Assembly: GCA_029250385.1 (NCBI GenBank)
Contig: JAQXFJ010000160.1
Location: forward strand, 1-7,537
Direction of reading: 5' to 3'
Source of the DNA: Candidatus Poseidoniaceae archaeon
GTDB lineage: Archaea; Thermoplasmatota; Poseidoniia; Poseidoniales; Poseidoniaceae
Length of the DNA stretch: 7,537 bases
The translations under genes and the position numbers were made by a program. Below are positions 1 to 7,218 of the stretch, piece by piece; within the stretch, counting starts at the first letter, position 1, and every line of letters starts with the position of its first letter. The notes under the pieces were generated by a model, which worked only from the letters and a program-made list of their open reading frames with translations, was not told the origin of the DNA and did no database searches.

Positions 1-135
1 CATTATGTTGTCTTCACCCCATGCATCTTCTGCGACAGTTTCTGCGCCGGCTATATTGCCTAAAGCAGCTAAAATCACAATCACACCTAAACCAATCATC
101 CATCCTTTAGGATTTAGAATTTCTTTCATTTCCAT
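1..135 (-). CDS. Unrecognised membrane-anchored or secreted protein, N-terminal part only
   Basis: An open frame on the minus strand runs from an ATG at 135 off the left edge, giving 45 residues with no stop. The protein begins MEMKEILNPKGW and is followed by a hydrophobic stretch (about residues 13-30, rich in G, I, V, L, A), then an acidic segment (AETVAEDAWGED). This looks like an uncleaved signal anchor or a signal peptide with the cleavage region near AGA/ET. An in-frame ATG also exists at 174, which would add 13 residues. I prefer 135 because a TATA-like box lies 25-32 bases upstream of it, the right spacing for a leaderless archaeal transcript; that box would lie inside the coding sequence if 174 were used. 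The family is not recognisable from this fragment. It lies 80 bases downstream of spt5 on the same strand and probably has its own promoter. Confidence 0.6.
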   Translation of the reverse strand, partial: MEMKEILNPKGWMIGLGVIVILAALGNIAGAETVAEDAWGEDNIM

Positions 136-159
136 GAAACTTCTACGATACTGTTGCAC

Positions 160-167
160 ATATAATA
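160..167 (-). promoter_or_regulatory. TATA box candidate for the left-edge membrane protein
   Basis: On the minus strand the bases read TATTATAT, centred about 28 bases before the ATG at 135. Archaeal TATA boxes sit about 25-30 bases before the transcription start, so this placement predicts a leaderless mRNA starting at or next to the ATG. Spacing and composition are seen in the sequence; promoter function is inferred. Confidence 0.5.
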
Positions 168-215
168 CTTGCATGTCCTACTTTTATCAAAGCAGGTTTT
201 GGCAGGTAAAGAGCG

Positions 216-1130
216 TTACTCGACTCTCTCAATAGCTCTAACGTGATCTCCACGCATGTTGACAGTCATAGGGATTGGTTGGTCATATAATTCCATACTA
301 ACTTCTTCCTTTGATTCTGCAACGCTCAAGATACGAGCCTTCTCACCCTTGAATGCACCAGTGATAATCTCAACAATACAGCCAACTTCGATTCCTGAAG
401 TAACTGCCTTTGGTTCTAGGTATGGAAGAATATCAGCAAGCGGTGCTTCTCCTGGCAAGACGGTCTTAGCATTCTTTAGCGGTGTTTGGTTGATACCTCG
501 ACGAGAGGTTGGGTCACGACCACCAGAGCGGCCAATCAACTTCTCAACGTGATAGATTGCACTTGATTCAACAAATACATAACCACGCATTCCAGTAGGG
601 TGTAGAATAGACATAACATCGCCTTGCAGAGCGGTCAAAGAACCACTGCCGTGCAGTCTAGCATGCATTTCATCAGCGACTCTTTGTTCAGAACCAATTG
701 CTGTTTTGACGATGTATAAGAAAGACCCAACAGAGCCGTACATTTCTCTAAACAATGATTGAGCATTATCCATATCAATGTTGGAAAATATGCAATTGTA
801 TTCTTGTAGTTTACCTGGGTCAATCCATTCGTGTTCGGCGTAGCGACCTGTCGGTGTTACTTCATCGGTGGATGCAATAACTAGAATGGGCATTACATCG
901 ACTAGAGATCTTCCCATATCGATACCACGCTCTGGACCTGTACTATGATAATGGAGATTCTCTACTGGAATACTTGTTGCCTCGGCGACTCTTGCAAGAA
1001 CTTCTTCTTGAGTATCTGCAATACCCCATACTCCGTCCCAAAGGGCTGGAAAATCTCCATCGGATTTATTTCTACGCAACAATAATAATTTTTCTTCAAA
1101 ACGCACAAAGGCGACAAATGCTTCAGTCAT
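216..1130 (-). CDS. spt5: Transcription elongation factor Spt5 (NusG homologue) with an N-terminal Nudix-like domain
   Basis: Spt5 binds the RNA polymerase clamp, usually with Spt4, and promotes processive elongation. This protein has 304 residues, against roughly 150 for usual archaeal Spt5. Residues ~136-232 form the NGN domain (SFLYIVKTAIGSEQ, then MRGYVFVES, matching the GYVFVE signature). Residues ~245-302 form a KOW domain (EVGCIVEIITGAFKGEKARI). Residues 1-112 look like a Nudix fold: FVAFVRFEEKLLLLRR, LWDGVWGIAD, and a closing HEWIDPGKL strand. The helix corresponding to the Nudix box reads ARVAEATSI, so most of the REUXEE catalytic residues are missing and hydrolase activity is unlikely. 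The ATG at 1130 has a strong AAGGAG site 8 bases upstream and lies 18 bases after the secE stop, so translation from the Nudix part is well supported. The two genes are very likely one operon. Confidence 0.9.
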   Translation of the reverse strand: MTEAFVAFVRFEEKLLLLRRNKSDGDFPALWDGVWGIADTQEEVLARVAEATSIPVENLHYHSTGPERGIDMGRSLVDVMPILVIASTDEVTPTGRYAEHEWIDPGKLQEYNCIFSNIDMDNAQSLFREMYGSVGSFLYIVKTAIGSEQRVADEMHARLHGSGSLTALQGDVMSILHPTGMRGYVFVESSAIYHVEKLIGRSGGRDPTSRRGINQTPLKNAKTVLPGEAPLADILPYLEPKAVTSGIEVGCIVEIITGAFKGEKARILSVAESKEEVSMELYDQPIPMTVNMRGDHVRAIERVE

Positions 1131-1138
1131 CTAAATCA

Positions 1139-1144
1139 CTCCTT
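1139..1144 (-). promoter_or_regulatory. Shine-Dalgarno site for spt5
   Basis: On the minus strand AAGGAG ends 8 bases before the spt5 ATG at 1130, in the 18-base gap after the secE stop. It fixes the start at the extended N-terminus and argues against initiation at an internal methionine such as residue 120 or 130, which would give a normal-sized Spt5. Confidence 0.75.
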
Positions 1145-1148
1145 AATT

Positions 1149-1421
1149 TCAGTTACCAATTCCAATTACGTCATGGATCAACCAAGGGAAGAAGTTGTCC
1201 ATTAGCACCAATAATCCAAACCCAATTGCGCCTAGAACAAATAAGCCAATTCCACAAACTATGCTAGTTTGTTTGAATTCTTGTGGCGAAGGCTTCCTAG
1301 CCATACGGATAATACGGGCCCAAGAGCCACGTGAAATTCGTCTAAATTGGGATTCAATCCAATCTTGACGGTCCTGAACTTTGTCCTCGAAGGAACGCTT
1401 ATTTTCTGTTTCGACAGGCAT
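1149..1421 (-). CDS. secE: Preprotein translocase subunit SecE / Sec61-gamma
   Basis: SecE is the small clamp subunit of the SecYEG/Sec61 channel and acts in the cytoplasmic membrane, where it braces SecY during protein export. The 90-residue protein has a charged cytoplasmic N-terminus, an amphipathic helix, the family signature RKPSPQEFKQTS (residues 42-53), and one transmembrane helix at about 53-74 (SIVCGIGLFVLGAIGFGLLVL). A short C-terminal tail rich in aromatic and hydrophobic residues follows. Archaeal SecE is usually 55-65 residues, so the first ~25 residues are a modest charged extension. The start at 1421 is preceded by a GAGGT-like site and, about 40 bases upstream, a TATA-like box. 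It is the first gene of the secE-spt5 operon, a linkage seen in many archaea and, as secE-nusG, in bacteria. Confidence 0.88.
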   Translation of the reverse strand: MPVETENKRSFEDKVQDRQDWIESQFRRISRGSWARIIRMARKPSPQEFKQTSIVCGIGLFVLGAIGFGLLVLMDNFFPWLIHDVIGIGN

Positions 1422-1559
1422 GGTACAACCTCTGACTTGTCACCCCAACTGCCCTTCAAATATAACCGCGTCGGCTGTAGTCGGTTTCTGAAAATCAGCT
1501 AAAGTCAGTAAGCAAAGTTCTGCAAGAATTGATGAGGAAGGGCCCCTGTAGCCGGTATA
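1422..1559. other. Divergent intergenic region between secE and the J-protein gene
   Basis: These 138 bases separate two genes read outwards. The secE side has a clear TATA-like box. On the plus strand I see no convincing TATA box for the J-protein gene. There is a purine-rich GAGGAAGG at 1534-1541, but it ends 18 bases before the ATG at 1560, too far for a normal Shine-Dalgarno contact. Short inverted repeats (CTGA-AAA-TCAG at 1487-1497; GGGCCC at 1540-1545) are present and may be chance. Confidence 0.5.
1458..1465 (-). promoter_or_regulatory. TATA box candidate for the secE-spt5 operon
   Basis: The minus strand reads TTATATTT, preceded by a GC-rich CGCGG that could serve as part of a BRE. 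It is centred about 40 bases before the secE ATG, which predicts a start near 1435 and a leader of about 14 bases containing AGAGGT as ribosome binding site. It lies in the 138-base divergent region between secE and the J-protein gene. Confidence 0.5.
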
Positions 1560-2477
1560 ATGGCGGAGCCGGACCCATACCTAGTGCTTGGTGTTAGCAA
1601 GAATGCTGCTGATGCTGAAATCAAACGTGCGTTTCGCAAGAAGGCTCGACAATTTCACCCCGATAGAAATCCAGATAATGCCAGCGCTGAAGCTAAATTC
1701 AAACAAGTTCAAGCCGCCTATGACAAGGTCGGAACCGCTCAAGGTCGTCGAGAATATGACCAGCAACAGCAAATGGCGAACATGTTTGGAGGTAGCCAGG
1801 GAGGCATGGGTGGTGCTGGTTTTGAAGACATGCTAGGTCAGATGTTTGGTGGAGGTGGTCGCCGAGGGGGACAGTTTTCAGGCATGGGTGGCAGTCCATT
1901 TGGCTCACAAAGCCGAGGGCGACAGCAACCACAACAATCCCAACGTCAAAAGGGTCGTGACATCAATGTTAGTATCGATATCACTACAGAAGAAGCCGCT
2001 GATGGAGGCGCCTTCTCATTCACTTTCAAACGGCTAAAGCCTAACCCTGCAGGCACAATGGAAGCAAAATCTGTCACTTTGCAAACACAGTTGAAGCCTG
2101 GTGTGAATCATGGCACTATCAAACGCCTAAAGGGTCAAGGTAATGATCACCCACAAGGCGATTCAGGTGACGTCATACTGACGGTGCGAATCGATGCTGG
2201 GGAAGGTCGCTTCTGGGATGGTGACGTACTGGTTCAAGAAGTTAAAACGCCATACAGCACTCTTGCACTTGGCGGCAAAGTCAAGGTAACTTTGCCATCG
2301 GGCAAAGAAGGATTACTGAAAGTCCCCCAAAATACCCAGGTTGGCGACCGTAGAAGAATGAGTAAAGCCGGGCTTGGCGGTGGAGATTTAGATCTTGAAT
2401 TCGTGTTGATTGAACACGAAAAACTATCCAAAGAGCAGACTAAAGCGCTCGAGACCCTCAGGGAAAGTGGATTGTGA
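1560..2477 (+). CDS. Class B (type II) J-domain co-chaperone, DnaJ/CbpA-like
   Basis: J-domain proteins deliver unfolded clients to DnaK/Hsp70 and stimulate its ATPase. The 305 residues comprise a J-domain at 5-67 with HPD at 33-35 intact and a basic helix II (EIKRAFRKKARQF). A flexible linker at about 70-132 is rich in Gly, Met, Gln and Arg (QQQQ, MFGGGG, PQQSQRQ). Two beta-rich substrate-binding domains follow, CTD I (~133-212) and CTD II (~213-286, with TPYSTLALGGKVKVTLP). The CxxCxGxG zinc-finger repeats of class A DnaJ are absent, so this is the CbpA/DnaJB type. No dnaK or grpE is in the window. A stop precedes the ATG in frame (1533-1535) with no intervening alternative start, so 1560 is the likely start. 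The exoribonuclease gene begins 7 bases after its stop, suggesting co-transcription. Confidence 0.88.
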   Translation: MAEPDPYLVLGVSKNAADAEIKRAFRKKARQFHPDRNPDNASAEAKFKQVQAAYDKVGTAQGRREYDQQQQMANMFGGSQGGMGGAGFEDMLGQMFGGGGRRGGQFSGMGGSPFGSQSRGRQQPQQSQRQKGRDINVSIDITTEEAADGGAFSFTFKRLKPNPAGTMEAKSVTLQTQLKPGVNHGTIKRLKGQGNDHPQGDSGDVILTVRIDAGEGRFWDGDVLVQEVKTPYSTLALGGKVKVTLPSGKEGLLKVPQNTQVGDRRRMSKAGLGGGDLDLEFVLIEHEKLSKEQTKALETLRESGL

Positions 2478-2484
2478 GAATTCT

Positions 2485-4809
2485 ATGGCCAAACAGCACA
2501 ATCGCCGCAGTGGCCGAAATAAAGGCCCGCAATTAAGCGAAGGTGAACGACTATGGAAACGAATGTCCAATCTTATCGGTGAAGATGACACGCTATTTTC
2601 AAAACATTGGAACGCCCAATCTATTGCTGAATTATTGATTGACGGCGAAAACATGGCTGGAAGATTTGCCGCAGACCTAAAAGCTGAACGTGCTTTTCGG
2701 TCAAAATTAGACCAATCATTGGCAGAAATTCGCAAAACGCAACAATATTTTACCAACTCTGCCGCCCGGACGGTGACGCTAAGAACTAGAAGTGAGATTG
2801 ATGATATCAAAAATGCGGTCAATACTTGGCGGTCTTTTTTTGACCGTCACAGCAGTGCTAAACAATTATTTCAAGGCCCAATAACCAGCAGTTCTAGTGA
2901 AGATACATCGTGCTATGAGATAATTGAAAATGCTTGGCTAGCAAAACTAACTGGCAGCAAGATGCCTGATGAATTATCGCTTAACAAAGATGGAATGTTG
3001 CATTGGGGTAAGTTTGATTTGATTAAAGAAATCAGTAAGTTCGCCGATGCGAGGTGCGGTTTTAGATTCCAAGATGCTACTCCAAGCATGGCATTATTAC
3101 TTTTACAAAGCGGGAGAATTTCGGTTACTGAGGTATTAGATATGCGGCTTGAGGCTCGAAAACGCGATGGTCAGAATCCATTTCCAAGACAGTATGATGA
3201 CGGGTTAGTACAGCATAGCAAAAAACAAGGAGAAGTTGAGGGAGAACTTGAAATCTCCAATGGAAGAACGGATCTAAGGCATTTACCATTCGTCACCATT
3301 GACCCTCATGATGCTAAGGATTTTGATGATGCAGTCTGCCTAGTTCAACAAGATGGTAAGACCACTCTTTGGGTTGCTATTGCAGATGTTGCACATTACG
3401 TTAGGCTTGGCACTAGGCTAGACGCGACGGCTAGAGCCAGAGCTACTTCGGTATATTTACCACACACTGTATTACCTATGCTGCCACCTAGGCTGGCTGA
3501 TGATTTGTGTTCCTTGCGAGCTGATGTTGACAGACTTGCCATGGTAATTGCTATGGAATTAGATAATGACTCTAAGGTCACTAAATCGTCTGCCTATGAA
3601 GCAGTAATCAAGGTAAAACAAAATCTGTCATATGAGGATTCTATCGGTGATGAGCGCTTTGAATCGATGTTTGAACTAGCCAAAATATGGCAAGCTAGAG
3701 AAGTGAAACTTAACATTGCTAACGCAGAAATGCGGCCGCGGATATTAGATGATGAACAAATTAAAGTCATGGTAAAATGGCCTACTGATGCAACTAGAAT
3801 GATTGAATCGTTTATGGTTGCCACCAATGCTGCGGTCGGCCATATGCTTGGCAAATTAGCTGCTCCACTGCCATGGCGTTGTCACGCACCGCCCGACTCT
3901 GATGAGGTAAAGGAATTGAATGCTAAATTATCTGCACTTGGCGTTAACATCGAATTACCGATGCCATCATTCAAAACTCATGGCCAAAGTGATAGTGATG
4001 AATTGTCCAATTTACTGGGCGCTTGGGCAAATACCACTGTTGAGCCAATGGCGCCTCCACAGGCTGTTCAGCCAGACACCGAAGATGTGCCATCATACCT
4101 CAGTGAAGTACTGGACCCAGAAGCCAGGCAGGAAATTTTAGATTCGCTTGCTGATGCCCAACAAGCTGCTTCTAAACTGGACAATAAAACCCGGAGAGTT
4201 GTGGACCAAGGGTTGTTCCAACTAATGCAAAGGGCTAATTATTCTGCGAATAATTTAGGTCATTTTGGCTTAAACCTCGATGCCTATGTTCATTTTACGA
4301 GCCCGATTAGAAGATATCCTGACCTAATGGTTCACCGCCAATTAAAGAGCCATCTTAACGGAGTTGACTGGGTCCATGACTTAGCCGATACCGCTGATAT
4401 TGCCGAGCATTGTAGCAATCAATCTGTGATTGCCAAGTACATTGAGTGGGAGTTGGTGGCTAATGCTTACCATATTCACTTACTGCGCGGCGGGGAAATT
4501 GATTCAATTTCCGAAAATAAAACCCACGAAGTGGTTGAAAAGTCATGGCCGGCTAGGATTGTTGGCCTGAGAACTCCTTGGGTATTTCTAGATCTCAATG
4601 ATGATGGGGCAATTCAAGGCAGAATGCATCTAAGACAAATGGGCAGTAAACAGCGATTGAATATCGATGAAAACGGTTTAGAGGTCAGTACTGCTGAACC
4701 AGGTAGAAATGGTGATTTTAGAGTAATTGCCAAACTTGGCGAACACTATCCTTGCCGACTGCGTGGCATCGATATTTGGAGTGGTTCGCTTGACTTGGCT
4801 CCCAAGTAG
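2485..4809 (+). CDS. RNB-domain 3'-5' exoribonuclease (RNase II/R family)
   Basis: RNB enzymes degrade RNA processively from the 3' end using Mg2+. This one has 774 residues. The catalytic site is complete: D273, D279, D281 and D282 in IDPHDAKDFDDA match the four aspartates of E. coli RNase II in exact spacing. The second signature is HFTSPIRRYPDL (residues 603-614) with its conserved arginines, within an RNB domain of about 262-630. Residues ~680-770 resemble a C-terminal S1-like RNA-binding barrel. The first ~255 residues start with a basic tail (KQHNRRSGRNKG), appear mostly helical, and do not show the two cold-shock domains of RNase II/R; I cannot assign them. The start at 2485 is chosen over an in-frame ATG at 2410 because the latter would overlap the J-protein gene by 68 bases. 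Whether it is RNase R- or RNase II-like cannot be decided here. Confidence 0.9.
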   Translation: MAKQHNRRSGRNKGPQLSEGERLWKRMSNLIGEDDTLFSKHWNAQSIAELLIDGENMAGRFAADLKAERAFRSKLDQSLAEIRKTQQYFTNSAARTVTLRTRSEIDDIKNAVNTWRSFFDRHSSAKQLFQGPITSSSSEDTSCYEIIENAWLAKLTGSKMPDELSLNKDGMLHWGKFDLIKEISKFADARCGFRFQDATPSMALLLLQSGRISVTEVLDMRLEARKRDGQNPFPRQYDDGLVQHSKKQGEVEGELEISNGRTDLRHLPFVTIDPHDAKDFDDAVCLVQQDGKTTLWVAIADVAHYVRLGTRLDATARARATSVYLPHTVLPMLPPRLADDLCSLRADVDRLAMVIAMELDNDSKVTKSSAYEAVIKVKQNLSYEDSIGDERFESMFELAKIWQAREVKLNIANAEMRPRILDDEQIKVMVKWPTDATRMIESFMVATNAAVGHMLGKLAAPLPWRCHAPPDSDEVKELNAKLSALGVNIELPMPSFKTHGQSDSDELSNLLGAWANTTVEPMAPPQAVQPDTEDVPSYLSEVLDPEARQEILDSLADAQQAASKLDNKTRRVVDQGLFQLMQRANYSANNLGHFGLNLDAYVHFTSPIRRYPDLMVHRQLKSHLNGVDWVHDLADTADIAEHCSNQSVIAKYIEWELVANAYHIHLLRGGEIDSISENKTHEVVEKSWPARIVGLRTPWVFLDLNDDGAIQGRMHLRQMGSKQRLNIDENGLEVSTAEPGRNGDFRVIAKLGEHYPCRLRGIDIWSGSLDLAPK

Positions 4810-4810
4810 G

Positions 4811-4817
4811 TTTTTTT
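4811..4817 (+). terminator. Oligo-T terminator candidate after the exoribonuclease
   Basis: Seven consecutive T residues begin one base after the TAG stop at 4807-4809, with no evident stem-loop before them. Archaeal polymerase terminates at T-runs without a hairpin, so this is a plausible end for the J-protein/exoribonuclease transcript. Function is inferred. Confidence 0.5.
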
Positions 4818-4830
4818 GTGGATAAGATAG

Positions 4831-4838
4831 TTTATAGT
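4831..4838 (+). promoter_or_regulatory. Possible TATA box for the copper ATPase gene
   Basis: TTTATAGT is the best TATA-like octamer in the 99 bases between the exoribonuclease and the ATPase gene. It would place the transcription start near 4861 and give a leader of roughly 48 bases. No Shine-Dalgarno site is obvious before the ATG at 4909, so a leaderless start from a weaker box near 4880 is also possible. Confidence 0.3.
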
Positions 4839-4908
4839 GGCTAGAATAATCCAAAACCATAGCCAATGAAATTGAATTGAATACGGTAATTGCTACTGAA
4901 GTGAAATA

Positions 4909-7179
4909 ATGAGTCAAGATTTAATCCGCTTGGATATCCAAGGAATGACGTGTGCTGCATGTGTCTCTTCTGTTGAGATGATCGTCAACACACACGAATC
5001 GGTCAAGGCGGTTAGTGTCAATCTGCCACTCAATAGTGCAGCAATTCAATTACAAGGTGCTGTAACTGAAGCAATCACTGAAGAAATAATTCAAAAAATC
5101 AAACAAGGGGGTTTTGGAGCATCAAGGCCAAACCAGACCAAGGACAAAAGGAAAATTCTTGAAAAACACGTCTCGTTAGAAGGGCGTAAAGCCGCATTAG
5201 CGTTGATTCTAGCATTACCAACGATATATCTCACCATGTTTGCCGATGATTTGGGGAACTTCTCGGGATTCGATTTGCGATTGTTACTCGCTGCAGTCAT
5301 GACAATTCCGGTTTATTTTTGGTCGGGTTTCAGTTTCCACACTAGCGCTTGGAAATCAATTCGTCGGGGAGGCGCTAACATGGATGTTTTGATTCACCTT
5401 GGGACCAGTGTGGCTTTTATTTGGTCTTGCGGAGTTGTCTTAGCGGGAAAATATGACGGTTTGCCGAACGTTTTGGTAAATGCAGAGCACGTGTTTTTTG
5501 ATGGGGTTGTATTCATTATCGGATTTGTCTTACTAGGTAATTATCTTGAATCTGCTGCCAAATTAAAAGCCACTGATGCCATTCATTCGCTGATGCAATT
5601 ACAACCATATCAGGCAAGAGTTGTTGCTGATGATGACTTTACTGAAATGATTGATGTGGCTTTGGTGAAGGTTGGCACACTAGTGAAAATAAAGACTGGA
5701 GAAACTATTCCAATCGATGGCATACTCGAAGATTGTAAAGCCAGTATTGACCAGTCCACTATGACTGGTGAGTCTTACCCGGTACGCAAGAGTTCTGGCG
5801 ATGAAGTCTATGGTGGAACTATTGTACTGGATGGAACTGTGTTGTTGAGAACCAATAAAGTCGCTGAAGATACCTTACTAGCTAACATAATTTCTATGGT
5901 TGAGGATGCACAATCTGGCAAAGCCCCAATCCAAAGATTGGTTGACAAAATCTCCGCAATCTTTGTTCCTATTGTCATCATCCTAGCCCTGCTATCTGGG
6001 TTATTTTGGGCGACAATTGGCCATGATATGATTGATAATCCAATGAACTCAGGCTACGAATTAGCTTTGATGGTAATAATTTCCACCCTAGTAATTGCTT
6101 GCCCTTGCGCGCTTGGTTTAGCCACCCCAATTGCTCTAGTCATTGGTACTAGTGTTGGGGCGCAAAATGGATTACTGATCAAAGGCATCAATGCTTTAGA
6201 ATCGGTAAATCAATGTCAGGTAATGGTTGTTGACAAAACTGGAACTGTAACAATTGGCAGGCCAAGAGTAAGTCATATCGAAATTATTGATTGTGAAGTT
6301 AAAGAAATACTTTCTATTGCTGCAGCATTAGAGCAAGAATCTGTTCACCCTCTAGCCTCAGCTATCATTACCTCGTGGTCCAATGTTACCAGTGATAGAC
6401 CAGAAATTAACGACATTCGAATCATGCCTGGAATGGGTATGGTTGGTGAATATTCGGGTCAAGTTGTTGCTGCTGGCAACCTAGAATTGATGCTTGAAGT
6501 CGGAGTTGAACTTGATACTGATATGAAGCTGCGAATTACGAAATCAACCAAGAAAGGCATCTCGATCGTATTTGTCTGTCAAGGTGCTAAACTGTTAGGC
6601 TGGATGGAGTTATCTGACCGAATCAGAGATAGTTCCAAAATTGCCGTTAAGCGGGCTAAGCAACTAGGCCTTGAGGTGGTTATGTTAACCGGGGACAATC
6701 AACAATCGGCTGAGTCAATCGCTACTAAGGTAGGCATTGATAAGGTGATTTTTGGGGTTAAGCCCGATGAAAAGGCTGAACAAATAAAATCATTACAATC
6801 TGGTGGAGATAAAGTCATCATGATTGGCGATGGTATCAATGATGCTGCAGCATTGAGTACTGCTGATGTTGGTATTGCAATGGGGGCTGGATCTGACATT
6901 GCTCTTGATGCGGCTGATTTCGTATTAATCCGTAACGATTTAATCGATGCAGTCTCTTCAATTGAATTGGGCAATGCTACTATGCGTAGAATACGCAGTA
7001 ACCTTGGCTGGGCGTTTTCTTACAATGTGATTGGCATACCGTTAGCCATGGGATTATTACTACCATTCACTGGGTTTTTACTGCCTCCTGCCTATGCTGC
7101 AGCGGCAATGTCACTATCATCGGTAAGCGTAGTTGGTAACTCACTAATTTTACGTTGGTGGCGACCTATTGCTGAGTAA
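4909..7179 (+). CDS. copA: Cu(I)-exporting P1B-1-type ATPase (CopA family)
   Basis: This membrane pump uses ATP to expel Cu(I) from the cytoplasm. The 756 residues hold one N-terminal HMA domain (~5-70) with GMTCAAC (C15, C18), membrane helices MA/MB and M1-M2 (~90-215), and the actuator domain with TGES at 286-289. The metal-binding CPC lies at 398-400 in IACPCALGLATP. The phosphorylation site DKTGT starts at D442, the nucleotide-binding HP is at 480-481, and the hinge GDGIND is at 640-645. The last two helices carry AFSYNVIGIPLA and MSLSSVSVVGNSL, whose YN and MxxSS residues mark Cu(I) specificity rather than Zn or Co. All catalytic motifs are intact and the length is normal for a single-HMA CopA. 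Silver export is a common side activity of the family. A separate HMA chaperone gene follows 36 bases downstream. Confidence 0.95.
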   Translation: MSQDLIRLDIQGMTCAACVSSVEMIVNTHESVKAVSVNLPLNSAAIQLQGAVTEAITEEIIQKIKQGGFGASRPNQTKDKRKILEKHVSLEGRKAALALILALPTIYLTMFADDLGNFSGFDLRLLLAAVMTIPVYFWSGFSFHTSAWKSIRRGGANMDVLIHLGTSVAFIWSCGVVLAGKYDGLPNVLVNAEHVFFDGVVFIIGFVLLGNYLESAAKLKATDAIHSLMQLQPYQARVVADDDFTEMIDVALVKVGTLVKIKTGETIPIDGILEDCKASIDQSTMTGESYPVRKSSGDEVYGGTIVLDGTVLLRTNKVAEDTLLANIISMVEDAQSGKAPIQRLVDKISAIFVPIVIILALLSGLFWATIGHDMIDNPMNSGYELALMVIISTLVIACPCALGLATPIALVIGTSVGAQNGLLIKGINALESVNQCQVMVVDKTGTVTIGRPRVSHIEIIDCEVKEILSIAAALEQESVHPLASAIITSWSNVTSDRPEINDIRIMPGMGMVGEYSGQVVAAGNLELMLEVGVELDTDMKLRITKSTKKGISIVFVCQGAKLLGWMELSDRIRDSSKIAVKRAKQLGLEVVMLTGDNQQSAESIATKVGIDKVIFGVKPDEKAEQIKSLQSGGDKVIMIGDGINDAAALSTADVGIAMGAGSDIALDAADFVLIRNDLIDAVSSIELGNATMRRIRSNLGWAFSYNVIGIPLAMGLLLPFTGFLLPPAYAAAAMSLSSVSVVGNSLILRWWRPIAE

Positions 7180-7204
7180 TGATAAGCAAAGCCTTGTTAA
7201 TCAC

Positions 7205-7218
7205 CATACCTTGGTATG
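7205..7218. repeat. Inverted repeat over the start codon of the HMA chaperone gene
   Basis: CATACC and GGTATG form a perfect 6-base inverted repeat around a TT spacer, and its right arm contains the first candidate ATG (7216-7218). It could be a small operator or an RNA hairpin limiting initiation at that ATG, which would favour the second ATG at 7222. A 6-base palindrome can also arise by chance. Confidence 0.35.

Noticed and set aside
5..235. Plus-strand open frame of 76 codons at the left edge
   Set aside because: The minus strand holds a more protein-like frame there, with a hydrophobic anchor and a well-placed TATA-like box; the plus frame also runs into the end of spt5.
256..552. Plus-strand open frame of 98 codons inside spt5
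   Set aside because: It is fully antisense to the conserved NGN and KOW coding region and shows no domain of its own.
1556..1561. TATAAT resembling a bacterial -10 box
   Set aside because: It overlaps the J-protein start codon, so it could not serve as that gene's promoter, and the rest of the window points to archaeal transcription signals.
2410..2484. Longer N-terminus for the exoribonuclease from the ATG at 2410
   Set aside because: It would overlap the J-protein gene by 68 bases and add residues that only mirror that gene in another frame. The ATG at 2485 lies cleanly after the stop.
4678..4917. Minus-strand open frame of 79 codons across the gap before copA
   Set aside because: Most of it is antisense to the exoribonuclease C-terminus, it has no recognisable domain, and it crosses the likely promoter region of copA.
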